Assembly (NCBI GenBank): GCA_001949185.1
Contig: BDGG01000004.1
Span: forward strand, 1,172,278-1,236,277
DNA length: 64,000 nt
From: Ramazzottius varieornatus
Taxonomy: Eukaryota > Tardigrada > Eutardigrada > Parachela > Ramazzottiidae
Reading direction: 5' to 3'
How positions within the stretch are numbered: the first letter of the stretch is position 1; each line of letters begins with the position of its first letter. Positions 15,919 to 27,109 of this stretch are shown here, in pieces. Both the position numbers and the translations under genes were made by a program. The notes under the pieces were generated by a model that saw only the letters and a program-made list of their open reading frames with translations, ran no database searches and was not told the origin of the DNA.

Positions 15919-18900
15919 CTGGATACATCAGAAAAGTATTTTGGCGTATAGTTGATATTGTTCGTTTAAATTTTCTAAAGGTTTTTTGAAAAGTTTTGAA
16001 AATTTAGCCAAAAACTTTTTTGGTCTTCACAATTGTCAAATTTGTACAGTAAGATAATTTAATGGTGCTTGTCGTTACGGTATGGGGCACGCTACAGTAT
16101 CGTTACATACTGCTTGCTGATGCATGAAATCGCGCTTGAGTAACGCGGATAATCATCATGAGCACGAGGACCCAGAAAACATGCTCTTCGATGGGTCTTC
16201 CTCGCTTTACTGTGCCGCGAGCTCTCAGCTGTCAAAACAAGTCATGTCTACAGAGGTTATTTGTTGCACTTACACACAAAAGGAAATAAAGAAGAAGAAA
16301 TCCAATTATCCGTGACGGAGGACTGTTGTGTGCGCGCGCTGATCCTTGCATTCTCGCAGTCGCGACAACGTCCAAACAGAAGCGTGCAGGATTACATCAG
16401 GATAGAACCAGCGATGAACGATGTCATCAGAAGTGATAATAAAGTCCAGCTTTCGTAGGGATTTCAAGGGCGTCACAACGATTCAGGAGATCGCGGATTC
16501 GCGATCAGGTTATGATCGACTGTCAAATAAAAGTTATCAGACCGAAGAAGATCCGTAACTCGCAAACCTGCATACTCATATTCCCAGTAAGTTGGTAGTT
16601 TGTGTATGCAGGTGAGCCAGACTGTTTGCCGCCTTTAGGGACAAACGAGCTGCTAAAGGAGAATGACATATTCTTTGGACTTACATGAAATGGTGAAAAG
16701 CAGGAGAAAGTTCCGCGTTCGTGTAAACAAAAGGTCCGCCACTTGAGCGGAAGCCGCATGGTAACGAACAAGTTTGGTCCTTGAACGAAATGGTCAAGCG
16801 GGATGATAATGCGGCGCGGGCGAGTCCCTGATTGACTGGTGAGTGAACAGCTACAGCATAGAATCTATCTATTTCCTAGCCGGTCAAAGTGCTGTATAAT
16901 TATAGCGATAGGCAGTCCTGCCAAGCAGTGCTTCATCCAGTCAAGCGGCAGGAATTGGTTATGATGTTGTTGATGGGCGCAATTGAATTTCCTCTTTGAA
17001 TTAAAGGAAAACGATTGACATCTAGCCAAGGAAGGAACCTGATTCCTCCGCGATCGCTCTACGATGGACAACAAACAAGCAATTAGATTATCGTCTAACA
17101 TTCCCTCACATTCACACTGTGCTACAAAACGCAGATCATTTTTTCGTGAAAAGAAAACCCACTGACAAAATGTTCCGAAATTTGGTCTGTATTTTAGGTT
17201 GTTCTTATTTGGATGAAAACTGTGGGATAAAATGACTGGTTGGAATAGAGTTCGGTTTGTTATTGTTCGAGGGATATGACTGGAAAATGTTGATGGGCGA
17301 CCTTTGGACAACCCAGAGGAAACGCCCTTCTTCACCAGTAATGACAGTGCTGCAGTATGAATAGAAGTCCGTAGAATGGATAGTCTTCGGATATGAAGAT
17401 GGAAGTCGTAGGATGGATTGACCGCTATCCATCAGCCATCTACTGTGTTCCATCTTCTACTTAACGATAATCACTACACACTGGATTTACACCATAATGT
17501 CACTGCAACTTCCATCGGGCCATTCAGGAAAAGCTAGCTTTCCTTCCCTCCAGCCAAACTATGCGGTCGCAAACCACAAACATAGCATGGGCCAGTTCAT
17601 AATGCGCCACACAGTTCGCTTTTGCCGGAAGAGATGTCCACTTCATGTTGTCGATCTTCGCAGCTCAAACAAGTGCATCCCGATGACCACTCACTTTGGG
17701 ACTGAGTTAAGAACAGCGCTCGTTTGGCTCAGATTCGATCATTCGAGAATTTACTTTCGTGAAGTGATGGCTCTCCACGGTATACTGAAGACAATACTGA
17801 GCCTTCCTTCGACATGTGATCGAATGATAATTTGATTCACTTTAATTCAAGAGCCCGTTGCGCGATGGGAGCAAGCTCGGCCGGGAGCCGGCAAACGGGA
17901 GGTACAAATCTTTCATCCACCTGCATACAACAAGCTGTACCAGAACTGTGGTATCTGGTGTGCAGGTGAACGCAACTGTATCGCGGTTTCTCGGTTTGTT
18001 TTGTTGTAAATTGCCCAAAGGTGAAAGATAAACTTCACAGATGGGCCTCGCAATACTTTCTGGTCGCGCGTTATGCATGAACTTTTTATGAGGGGATAAT
18101 ATAATGAATATGGACAATAAAGTTAAGGGGGTGGATTGCTTGGCGTTGTAAAGAGATTAAACTTTATTGAAAGGCACGAAATGAATGGGCCATTTGGCTG
18201 ACGCGTTATGCTGTTGGATCAACATACTGTAAATCGTTTTGATTCAACAATAGTCACGATGGACAATGGCATATATATATCTGCTGTGGGCGTCTTCTCT
18301 GAATGCCCAGCTTCATGATGATGGGGACCACACCATCGCCGTGTAATAAGTGCCAGAAGGTGAATACAGCCAATCTCATCCAAGCCATATTTATGGCGAC
18401 TGCTAGGGTTGCGGAATAATTGGCAGTGTGCGATATGTACCGGAATATTTGAAATACCCGCCAGCGCCTTTCCTAATATACCGGTTCCCAAAACTTTCCC
18501 CTTTGAAAGACAAAAAACGGTCGCTCTGCCCTCACAGACGCCGGTCTGGCTCCGACAGTGTGAGTTTATGGGTTTTGGATATAATCAGTCAGATTTTTTT
18601 GCAGAAACTTTTCCTCCAAAATATCTGTCGTAATTTTGTAGGGCGGAGATAAAATTTCAGTTTTTTCGCGGTTACGAGTAGATCAGTCATCAGTACTTTT
18701 CCACTTTCGATTAGGCGATCTAATTTAAACTAATTACATTGTGGCTCCCGCCGCGTCGGAAACAACGCCGTTGGGAAGTTTGCTCGTTCCAATGCCAGCA
18801 GCGCTGGGAACAAAGACCCTTTTGAAACTGACGCAAATATTTTGCCGCAAAATCTGTCACTGCTTTACGCTTCGCCAGACCTTACTGATTTACCTTCACA

Positions 18901-20634
18901 GAAAACGATTAAGCCAATAGAGTTCGCGGAAGCTCTTGTTAACCGTGTTCCACATCCGGGTTCGTAAACGGTGAGCAGCAGAAACTCCAGAAGCCGTGAA
19001 ACACTGTGGAATAAATAGTAGGTCTGTATTGGACCAATTGAAACTTCCTGCTATCAGTATAAAATGTAGAGAATATGTGGGAAAATGATACTTACAGCGG
19101 CAAAATACGTGTGGCTATTAATCAAGGTGCGACTGTGCGATGGTCCGGAGAACGGGAAGAAGAGCAAAGTGGGCGTGGCTGGGAGCACTTCCCTTTCTTT
19201 CGTCCAGCTTGCAAAGAAGCGCACTACAATAGACGACGTACAAGTGCATTCAGAAGAAAGTATTCGTGAAAATGACTCAAAAAGAAGTTTACCGTAGAAC
19301 TGGCAAGGTTGAACGTGGCAGTTGACTTGTCAAAATATCAAAAGTCCCGCTGTAGGCGCCAAGCATCCCAACGATGATTGTGTAACAGAGCGCGGGAAGA
19401 TGATTGCTGGCGGGTGCTTTGCGGGTTCGTCCCTAATGCTCAAAAAATCTGCCTGTATATGGCGCTAATGCTCATACACCATAAAAGCCTAGTTTGTCTG
19501 CCGAAGAGCTCTACTCGTGCACAATCCCTAACTTCTCCACTCGCTCAGTCAACGTCTTGTGCCACATCCTGTCTATAAATCCTTTCTTCTGGCTCTTCCT
19601 TCCCCATACATGCAGTCATCCCATTTACTCATCTCTATCCATCCGCAATCAGCATGGGCCTGGCTCCCATTTCATCCCCTTCCATCTGACTGGCGCCAAG
19701 ATATGTGCAGCGGGAGACTGTATACGTTGTTTGCATGCTGAGAGGCATGTTTCTTGCCGCGCGCGCTGCCCATGCAAACTCGTCCTAGCAGCAGATATGA
19801 TCGGGGGATGGCATAATTTCCGCTCCAGATACATTGTAGATCTTGGAGCGACAGTGGAGTTTGCTGACTTTAAGGAAACCATGCTTGCGGCAGTCATAAC
19901 TGCAATCTCCATTTGTACATCAGCAACTCTGGAGGCTATAACGTTAACCTCTACCCATCGGTATTAAGTAGCGATGGCTCCAATCGAGAGTCGGATGTGG
20001 ATGAAACGGGAACGACAGTCGTCTAAGCTTTAAATTGCACTAGATCGACAGCGGCGACCCGCTCCAGCTTCTTCCTTCTTTTGTGCCACAATTCAACCCC
20101 AAGAAAGCTTTCAAGAGATTCATTAACATATATGACAGTGACACCAAGCTAAGTGGGGTATAGTTGGTGCCACAGCTCATGTCAACGATGTGATGATATG
20201 GCTCCATAACAATCATTCATGCCCGCTATGTACTACAGTCAATGTCTTTCTGGATCAACTGAAGTCCAGCAAACTTTCATCTCCAATATCTCCTTATGTT
20301 GTCGAGCTTCAGGTTCTGCCCCGCATACTATCAGCTGCTTAGCACGGTTGTCCGTTCGTAGATAGTTGACAGAGTTCAGAACAGAACAGGGTTCTTCAAT
20401 GAACTTCACTCATCTGTGCGAGGGAAACCCTGGGAGTATCCCCGCAGTCGCAATGTCTTCGTCATCTTGGACGGGTTTATTTCTGCCCGTAGGTGGTCGA
20501 GCCAACTTCGGCATGTTCCTCGTCGACGCTGTAGGTGGGCGTACTTCCGCTAGAAAAAAAAAGTTTATTTCTGTTTGGGCGTGTCCATGTGAAAAGTAGA
20601 ATGTCTGATGTAGCCTGTCTCGACTCATACGCCG
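15919..20634. other. Long stretch with no convincing gene
   Basis: This should contain the missing first exon(s) and promoter of the ADAMTSL gene and the 3' UTR of IFT88. One weak candidate for a 5' exon is around 16130-16170 on the minus strand (MMIIRVTQA), which can be spliced in phase to 15911 but is not a clear signal peptide. Small hairpins based on CCTGCATAC/GTATGCAGG occur at 16567-16615 and 17918-17966. The longest frame (19494-19967, plus) has no codon bias or homology that I can see. Confidence 0.45.
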
Positions 20635-23600
20635 TTACGCACCAAAAGCTGCCAGGTCACTGTCATCCAGGTCCAGACTGACGTTCTTCAGGCTTTGGTA
20701 ATCCGACGTAGGAAGACCGGAAGTGGCTTTTCGACCAGTGGTCAGTCGACCATCGCCAAAATTCTGAGTAATGCTGGCTGTCGATGCCCGCGACACTGGC
20801 GCAGCTTCTACTGAGGAACCCTGGCGAAAGACGAACTGCAATTCTTTTTGGTATTTCGCGATGTCTGTTGGCGCCACCTGTAGTTCTTGTGACATCCGAA
20901 TCAGCAACTTCAGGCCTACAACCGCGAAAGCTCGGAAATTTAGAAGCGACCCAAACCAGACTTGCTCGGAAATGAGTCATAAAAGATTTCTCTCTACAAT
21001 CGATGTTATCCGGGAACCGGTGGTGCAGGTCCACAAAAGCATTGTAGGCGTCGGTGAGATGTCCAGCTCGCCGCATGGCGTTTGCCATCAGCAAACCCCA
21101 TTTGGCTGTCTGTGGCCTGTTAGAAACCAACTCCCATTATGAAGTGTATGTCCACGGAAAGCATACAACTACTCCACGCGTATTCCGTTTCAGGTACCGA
21201 TATTTCTTCTGGACTTACTCAAGGTCGGCTGCTTGGGCGAAGTAAGTGATGGCTTTTTCCGGGAACTGGCTGGTGACGAAGAAACGACCCAGCCAGTTCA
21301 GGACCTCCAGGTTGGTTGGACACACACGGTGGGACTACAATGGACCAAAGAATTATTTATACGGTCTACGCGTATAATCTCATCCAGTATACAAGGACAA
21401 CGAACCTCGTTATAGTACCACAGGGCCGCGCCCGTATCCCCTAGTTTGTGCGCCAATTGTCCCAGCCGTTGAAGTACCAATGGTTCGCCAGGATAAAGCG
21501 CAAAGATCTTTTCGAAAAAGGCGAACGCCTCGGCAAACTGCTCGGCTTCTTCGTACCTAAATTTACGACAGCATCGTATGAAATGAGAAATTTTCAGACA
21601 TCATAAAAGCTTCGCTTACAACTGGGCAATTTGAAACAGCACAGTTGGTCTCTGTCCGTGCGCGCTGTAGAGCTTCTGGAAAATTGTCATTGCGTCCTGC
21701 GGATTCCCAAGGCCTTTCAAAGCCATCCCTAATCAGACCGGTTTTCAGTAGCAACTCGCATCTGACACTAAAAAACGTAAGCAGTGAAAAACAAATACCA
21801 GCGTAGTAGCTGCTGCGGAAATCAGCGGAGTTCAGCATGGCGGCTTCCTGGAAGTAGTGCAGTGCTTCGGCATAATTCGCTTCGGCATACTCTACAGATC
21901 CCAGATTCGTGCAAGCTGCAACGAACAGTGCTTAAATGGACCGATCAGAGGAACAATTGCGCAGGTTGACGGACAGCGACCCGGAAGCGACGTCGACAAG
22001 GTGCTTACCTTGCAGGCTAAGCTTATTGGACGCATAAGATCGTTTGGCGAATTCCCGAGCTTCTTGCACATTATTTCGCTAGACAGGAAACAGAAGTAAA
22101 AATTGTAGGGTAAATCGACGCCTGTTCGCAAAACAGGAACAAAGACAGCTTACGTGGAAAGTGAGAAAGCACAAGAGGTCGCAGTACTGTGAACGGAAAA
22201 CATCCTCTTCCTCGTCCCTGTCATGAGAAGACAAGATCTCCATAGCCTAGAACGAAAGTAAGGTAAACTTGAGAAGTAAATCACACGCGATAATGTAATG
22301 TGGAGGAACAAGAATACCTTGGTCAAGTTTTGCTGTTCGAGGTACAGCAACGCCTTGGCCATTTCCAAAGCAGGTATCACTGCCGATGCCCACTTTGATT
22401 CGCCCAGCTCCTCGATGCACCTTGCGGAAAATACGTTGTGTGAATAAAAAGGAACCGAAAATTCCTCGGATTTTCAAACGACGTTGCTGAACGACAATAC
22501 GGTGGCTTGTTCGATTCTTACTGGTCATATCCGGCGATAACATCAGGGTTACGATGAGCCATCAGTTGGCTGGCATTTCTAATGTATCTCACGTAGTGCT
22601 CCATCCTGGAGAAAATTTGGTGACAAGTCGTTAGTCGTAGGGATACCTCGAACATAGTGCAGCTTAATAGTGCGCAATAGTTTACTTCGGGCCATGCTTA
22701 CTGAATTTTCGGCCATAGACGCGAGGTGGCGTCTTGCATCTGGCCCACACTCAGTTGACCCGGCGCCGACGACGACGGTCTTTTGTCCAGAGAGACCGGA
22801 AGCTGGACACCAAGCAGTTTGGTGTAAGATTGCTGGAGCTTGTTCTCTGGTGCTTTCATGGCGACAAGAGCCACCAGACTGTTAAAGGCTGCCTTTGCAC
22901 TGTACGGTGCATCCTGAAGGATCATCTGGCAGTACTTGTAAGCTGTATCCCAACGACCTAGCTGTACGTGACAGGCAGCAGCTTCGTTCAATGCGGCGAC
23001 GCTGAGAACCAAGAGATTTGCACCGCTAAGTACTTCCTGTATGCAATGGTCAGGTTTACCGTAGATGTCCGGAGTCGTCCGGTAGATCGTCCAATAGTCT
23101 GTGAAGAAACGTCAGCGTGGTCTGATACGCTCCGCGTCGTCGATGAAGTACAATGACGCGGAGGAGAACAGAAGCTGTAACACGAAATCAGCAGCAAAAT
23201 GTCAGTCTCCGCCAAACAAAAACTAATCGAGAGAATTTCACCTTGCTCTTCTTTGGTCGAGGCGGTCAAGTTGTCAAGGAGGTTATTGTAGACGGTCACC
23301 GCTTCGTCGTATTTGGAGCAAGCCGTCAGCACTTCCGCTTGGTACCATCCAAGCTACAAAATACAGCCGTACAATTTTTGTGAGGCGATTTTTCGCACAA
23401 AAGAAGTGCCCCCACCTTCGATAGCAGAGGACGAAGGTGATGTTCCTTGTCGGCTGCGCTCCAGTCCTCTATCTCCACCATTCTTTTGCGAATTTTGAAG
23501 CAGTCTTTCATCTTGTCCAAAGCCTAGGAATATCGAATCCCATAAACTACCGGTAACAGTTTCCCACCAACTCTCAAAGTATACTTGTACTGACTTTTTG

Positions 23601-25152
23601 TGATGAGTTCTCTAAAACCAGCACAGCAATTTGGTCCATGATAACGTTCAACTCCTTTTCCCAGGCTTTAAAGTCAGCCAACGCCCTGAAACCAACACAA
23701 ACCAACTAATGATTTTTGAAATAGGAGCATACTTCTGGTCCTCATTCTTCTGGTCCTCACGCAGTGGAAGAAGACCAGGCGATCAAGTACGTATAACGAC
23801 TGAGGTGCAAAGCTAACAATACCAACCTTTTAGAAGGCTGATCAGTATCGCTTTGGCCAGGTTCTAACGAAGGAACCATCACGGGTGTTCCCGATGAAAG
23901 TCGACCACTCGGGCTTCCGACACCGGAACTTCCGCTTGTGCTGCGCCCACCTACAGTACATCTTCTTTTAACACTCTGCGTACGACCGTCCTCTTTGTGT
24001 ATACAATCACTCAGTTTTATTCACCTCCCAGTTTAGCTTTCGGTCTTTCGGGTCTGGGTCTTTTTGTTTGCATGTACCTCGGTCTCCTCACCAAAGCAAC
24101 ACTAATGACCAGCGGTCAGCAAAGCCCCAGCACGCTGGAAATTTTTTCTACGGTTTCGGGTGGTTTCGATGAAATTTGGTGTTTCGTCTCTTCGCGCGAG
24201 ACACGTGCACGGTATTCGCTTAGAAAAAAACCGGAGCACTGGGGACAGTCTTATCTATCGAAGCCGAGCCTGGGATAAATTTTGTAGTCATCAGTGCGGT
24301 CAGAAGAAAATCAAGACGACCAGTTCTCCTTTTTGAGATTTGGCGTTTATGGCCTGCCAATTATCTGAAATTTCGAAAATTGCCTATTGGTTGGACCAGC
24401 CTCCGCAGCACGGTACGAGCCAATAAAATTCCTGTATACACAAAGAGGACGGTAGTATTCTGCAAACATGAAAACGATCGTGCTGAAAGTGTTAACGAAG
24501 CTAATATCGAAATGTTTCGTGAGAGATAGAATAATGTAATAAGAATCTGCTTCGTTCTTGAATGGAAACTCGCATGTCCAACAACCAGATCTCACTTTTG
24601 GCGGTGTAGCCAGCTCCTCGAGTGGACGATGCCGGTCGAAATGAGTCCTGCAATCCACAATAAGCTACACGAGCTCGTCCAAGCGATTGCTTTGATACAC
24701 CCATCGACAAAAAAGTGAAAATCCCTCCTTTTTCGCTGGGCTTACGGTTTTGTTGGCAGAAAAAAGTTGTTGTCCATTGGAGCGTCTTCCGATAGCTTTG
24801 GCCTACATGGAGAGTAGAGTCTATAAACATTTGCAAGCCTAGCAGAAATATATCATCCCACCGTCTGAACTCCAATGCGAGACTCTGGCCGCGTTCGTGA
24901 GCCTTGTCCATTATTAGCTTGGCCAGAGCGACTGCTTTGGGTTACACGTTGTAAAACCGCATCTTCTGCTACTTGCTGTAAACAAGAACAGTCCATAATC
25001 AGTCAATTATCTTATACTCGTATATTGTATTTCCAAAAGGGCTATCTTACTTTTTGGGTGTCGAGTAAGGAGGCCTCGTCGAATCCTTGATACAACTCGT
25101 CAAAATCATCCGCGGCAGATCGCAGGCTGGCTCGACTCTGGAGACCCGCCAT
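20635..25152 (-). CDS. IFT88: Intraflagellar transport protein IFT88 (TPR repeat)
   Basis: Twenty exons give 813 residues, close to the 824 of human IFT88: 25152-25051, 24975-24862, 24802-24746, 24647-24596, 23950-23827, 23685-23595, 23523-23416, 23353-23242, 23174-23060, 23025-22702, 22605-22522, 22420-22318, 22246-22154, 22078-22009, 21915-21799, 21728-21620, 21556-21406, 21334-21219, 21116-20998, 20915-20635. The start MAGLQSR leads into DDFDELYQGFDEA, like the family N-terminus, followed by RGAGYT. TPR units follow: YKYCQMILQDAPYSAKAAFN, NLGSVEYAEANYAEALHYF, TNLEVLNWLGRFFVTSQFPE and AKWGLLMANAMRRAGHLTDA. These align in order with human IFT88. It is a core IFT-B subunit carrying cargo along ciliary axonemes. 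The first half is strongly diverged, and the junction at 23025 uses a weak acceptor (CTTAG) chosen for phase. The bHLH gene lies just upstream on the same strand. Confidence 0.88.
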
Positions 25153-25647
25153 CGTGGTTTCAAGGGATTATCTTTTTTATAATATTTTCAGGTATTTTGG
25201 ACGAAACCTGTCTTCAAAAGCCTCTTACCTTGTTCTACTGTAAATGCGAAATAATACGAAGGAACATGAAAACGTAGATCGATATGGCAGGAGGAACTAA
25301 TCGATGCAGCCGAATCTGCATACCTGCATCCATACCGCTTACAAGCTTTCTCCCCGTCACATACCGGCAATCGGCACATAGATGTGGAGAGCTTTACCAC
25401 ACACCGGCCGTACATGACATTACTCTAGCCACCAAGTTCTGCCTAGGTCAACCGGGCGGGTCAAGAACTCAAAATGGACAGAAGCCTGTCTGACCAAAGG
25501 TCGCCGAGATTTCTCCGAATCCGGTCGTGTGCACCTAATTGACTTTCGAAAGTGACCGAACTGAAATTGGTAGTTTACTGCAGCGACTTGAATTTAATGA
25601 TACAATGCAACTAATTTCAAACCACACAAGATTGTTTACTGAGGTTT
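25153..25647. other. Spacer between IFT88 and the bHLH gene
   Basis: About 500 bp between two minus-strand genes, expected to hold the IFT88 promoter and bHLH 3' UTR. No RFX-type X-box was recognised by eye, and no other feature is seen. Confidence 0.4.
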
Positions 25648-26334
25648 TCAGGTGTAGCCCGTTTCCGAAACGCGCGGTGAAGGACGGCTAGGCTTCTTGC
25701 GGGCGGTTGGGCGTTGTGAAGTTGTCTTTGTAGGTTTCCTCCCTTTTCGCACTGGCCGCGGTGTCTGGTCGAGTAGTGGTCGCGATAGACCACCGCTGGC
25801 CTTCAGTATATCGAACAGCGCGTTGATGTAGTGGATCGCTAGACGTAAAGTCGCGATCTTGGAAAGGCGTTGATGGTCCGCCAGATTGGAGCGAGGAACC
25901 ACCTGGAAACAAGCAGCTTTGACAAGTTTTCCTCTTACAGGCTTCAGAGACTGGTATCTATCAATAGAACGTTCTGCCAATAGCTAGTGATAGACTCACC
26001 GCTCGGAGCTGATCAAAGGCAGTGTTGAGAGCATGCATGCGGGAGCGTTCCCTCAGAGTTGCGGTGGAACCGTTAATTGGCGAACTCACTTCCTCGTTCA
26101 GATGGCCAAGCGGCTCGGTCCTGGTCGTGGCAGTGTCGAGGGCGATTCTACGGTTCCATGGTTGTGCGAGGTCCCCAGCACTGGGCTGCTCTTCCATCGC
26201 AGCTGGGGAACTGGCTCCGATCCGTCAAGGCTTCACGATCGAATACAAACGTGGAAGGTCTATGCGGTATGCTGTGGTGACATTTTCGAACTGAGATCAT
26301 CCGCAAAGAGGCCATCATCTGAACTGTCCTCCAT
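25648..26334 (-). CDS. Small bHLH transcription factor (group A, atonal-superfamily-like)
   Basis: The conserved part spans two exons, 26202/26197-26000 and 25902-25648. The basic region and helix 1 (RERSRMHALNTAFDQLRA) end exactly at a GTGAGT donor. Loop and helix 2 (RLSKIATLRLAIHYINAL) open the next exon, so the domain is split inside helix 1 to loop. The RMHxLNxAFDxLR signature is typical of the atonal superfamily, which binds E-boxes as a heterodimer with E proteins in the nucleus. A Pro/Lys/Thr-rich basic tail ends ETGYT. Start choice: ATG at 26197 has an in-frame stop upstream and gives 150 residues. A plausible extra first exon, 26334-26292 (acidic, MEDSSDDGLFADD), joins in phase to an acceptor at 26203 and gives 166 residues. 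I could not assign it to a named family such as Atoh, Neurog, Fer or Hand. Confidence 0.8.
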
Positions 26335-27109
26335 TTCTACTTCTCTAAGGAAAATGGTATGTATTTCGTCAAGAAAAATGATTGAGATGTCAAATGAATC
26401 ACTGATAAAATTTGCAATCCGGATGCCAAGCGCACCATTTGAATGATTTGAAAGTTTTGAGCCCTTTCTGCCTGAATGAAATATGGCGATGTTTCGGTAT
26501 CAGGTTGTTCATATTCCGGAAATACCCCGATAAGCAGATGTTGATGAGGAGGTCTGAGCAACCAGAGTCTACGTACGATGCGCTCAATTAATCAAACCCC
26601 TCTAAAGTCTAAAAATGGACACCGTCACACCGGACATGTGAGGCACAGCAGCAGTGGACGCATGCCTGGTGGCAGCAATATTCAGAACCTCCCACGTTGC
26701 GCCACTACTCATATCTGAGCGAGCGTCAGCAGCGCACAAAACCCTGTAGTTCTATATTACTTGACAGTACCTCAAGCTTCGGAACGACCTTCCTTCGTCA
26801 GCGCAATCCTTTTCACCACTGCTCTCACGTAGCTCGAATGCCACAAAAATCACACAACACCTGCAAGAACGATAGGTTTATTCACTCTGGTTGAACTAGC
26901 GGTTCGCACAGGACACCATAAAATCCTTGAGAAATTCTTAACGATAGATTCTTGCATCGTCATAACATACATCATAAAACAAAAAAAAACAACAGTGGAT
27001 TAAAAAGTGAGAAATTTCCTTGAGAATATGATAACACAACAAAATTTAATAGAGGAAGGAAAGTGTTACCAGGCATGGGGAGACTCCATTGTACTGACAT
27101 CACAGTATA
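26335..27109. other. Spacer upstream of the bHLH gene
   Basis: Likely bHLH promoter and Twinkle 3' UTR. No exon-like frame or structured repeat stands out. Confidence 0.4.

Noticed and set aside
19494-19967. 157-codon plus-strand frame in the gene-poor interval
   Set aside because: No splice context, no codon bias, no recognisable motif; length is within chance for 4.7 kb.
23025-23040. Stronger-looking acceptor (GCATACAG) at 23040 for IFT88 exon 10
   Set aside because: It would put the exon out of frame and cause an early stop; the CTTAG acceptor keeps the conserved reading frame.
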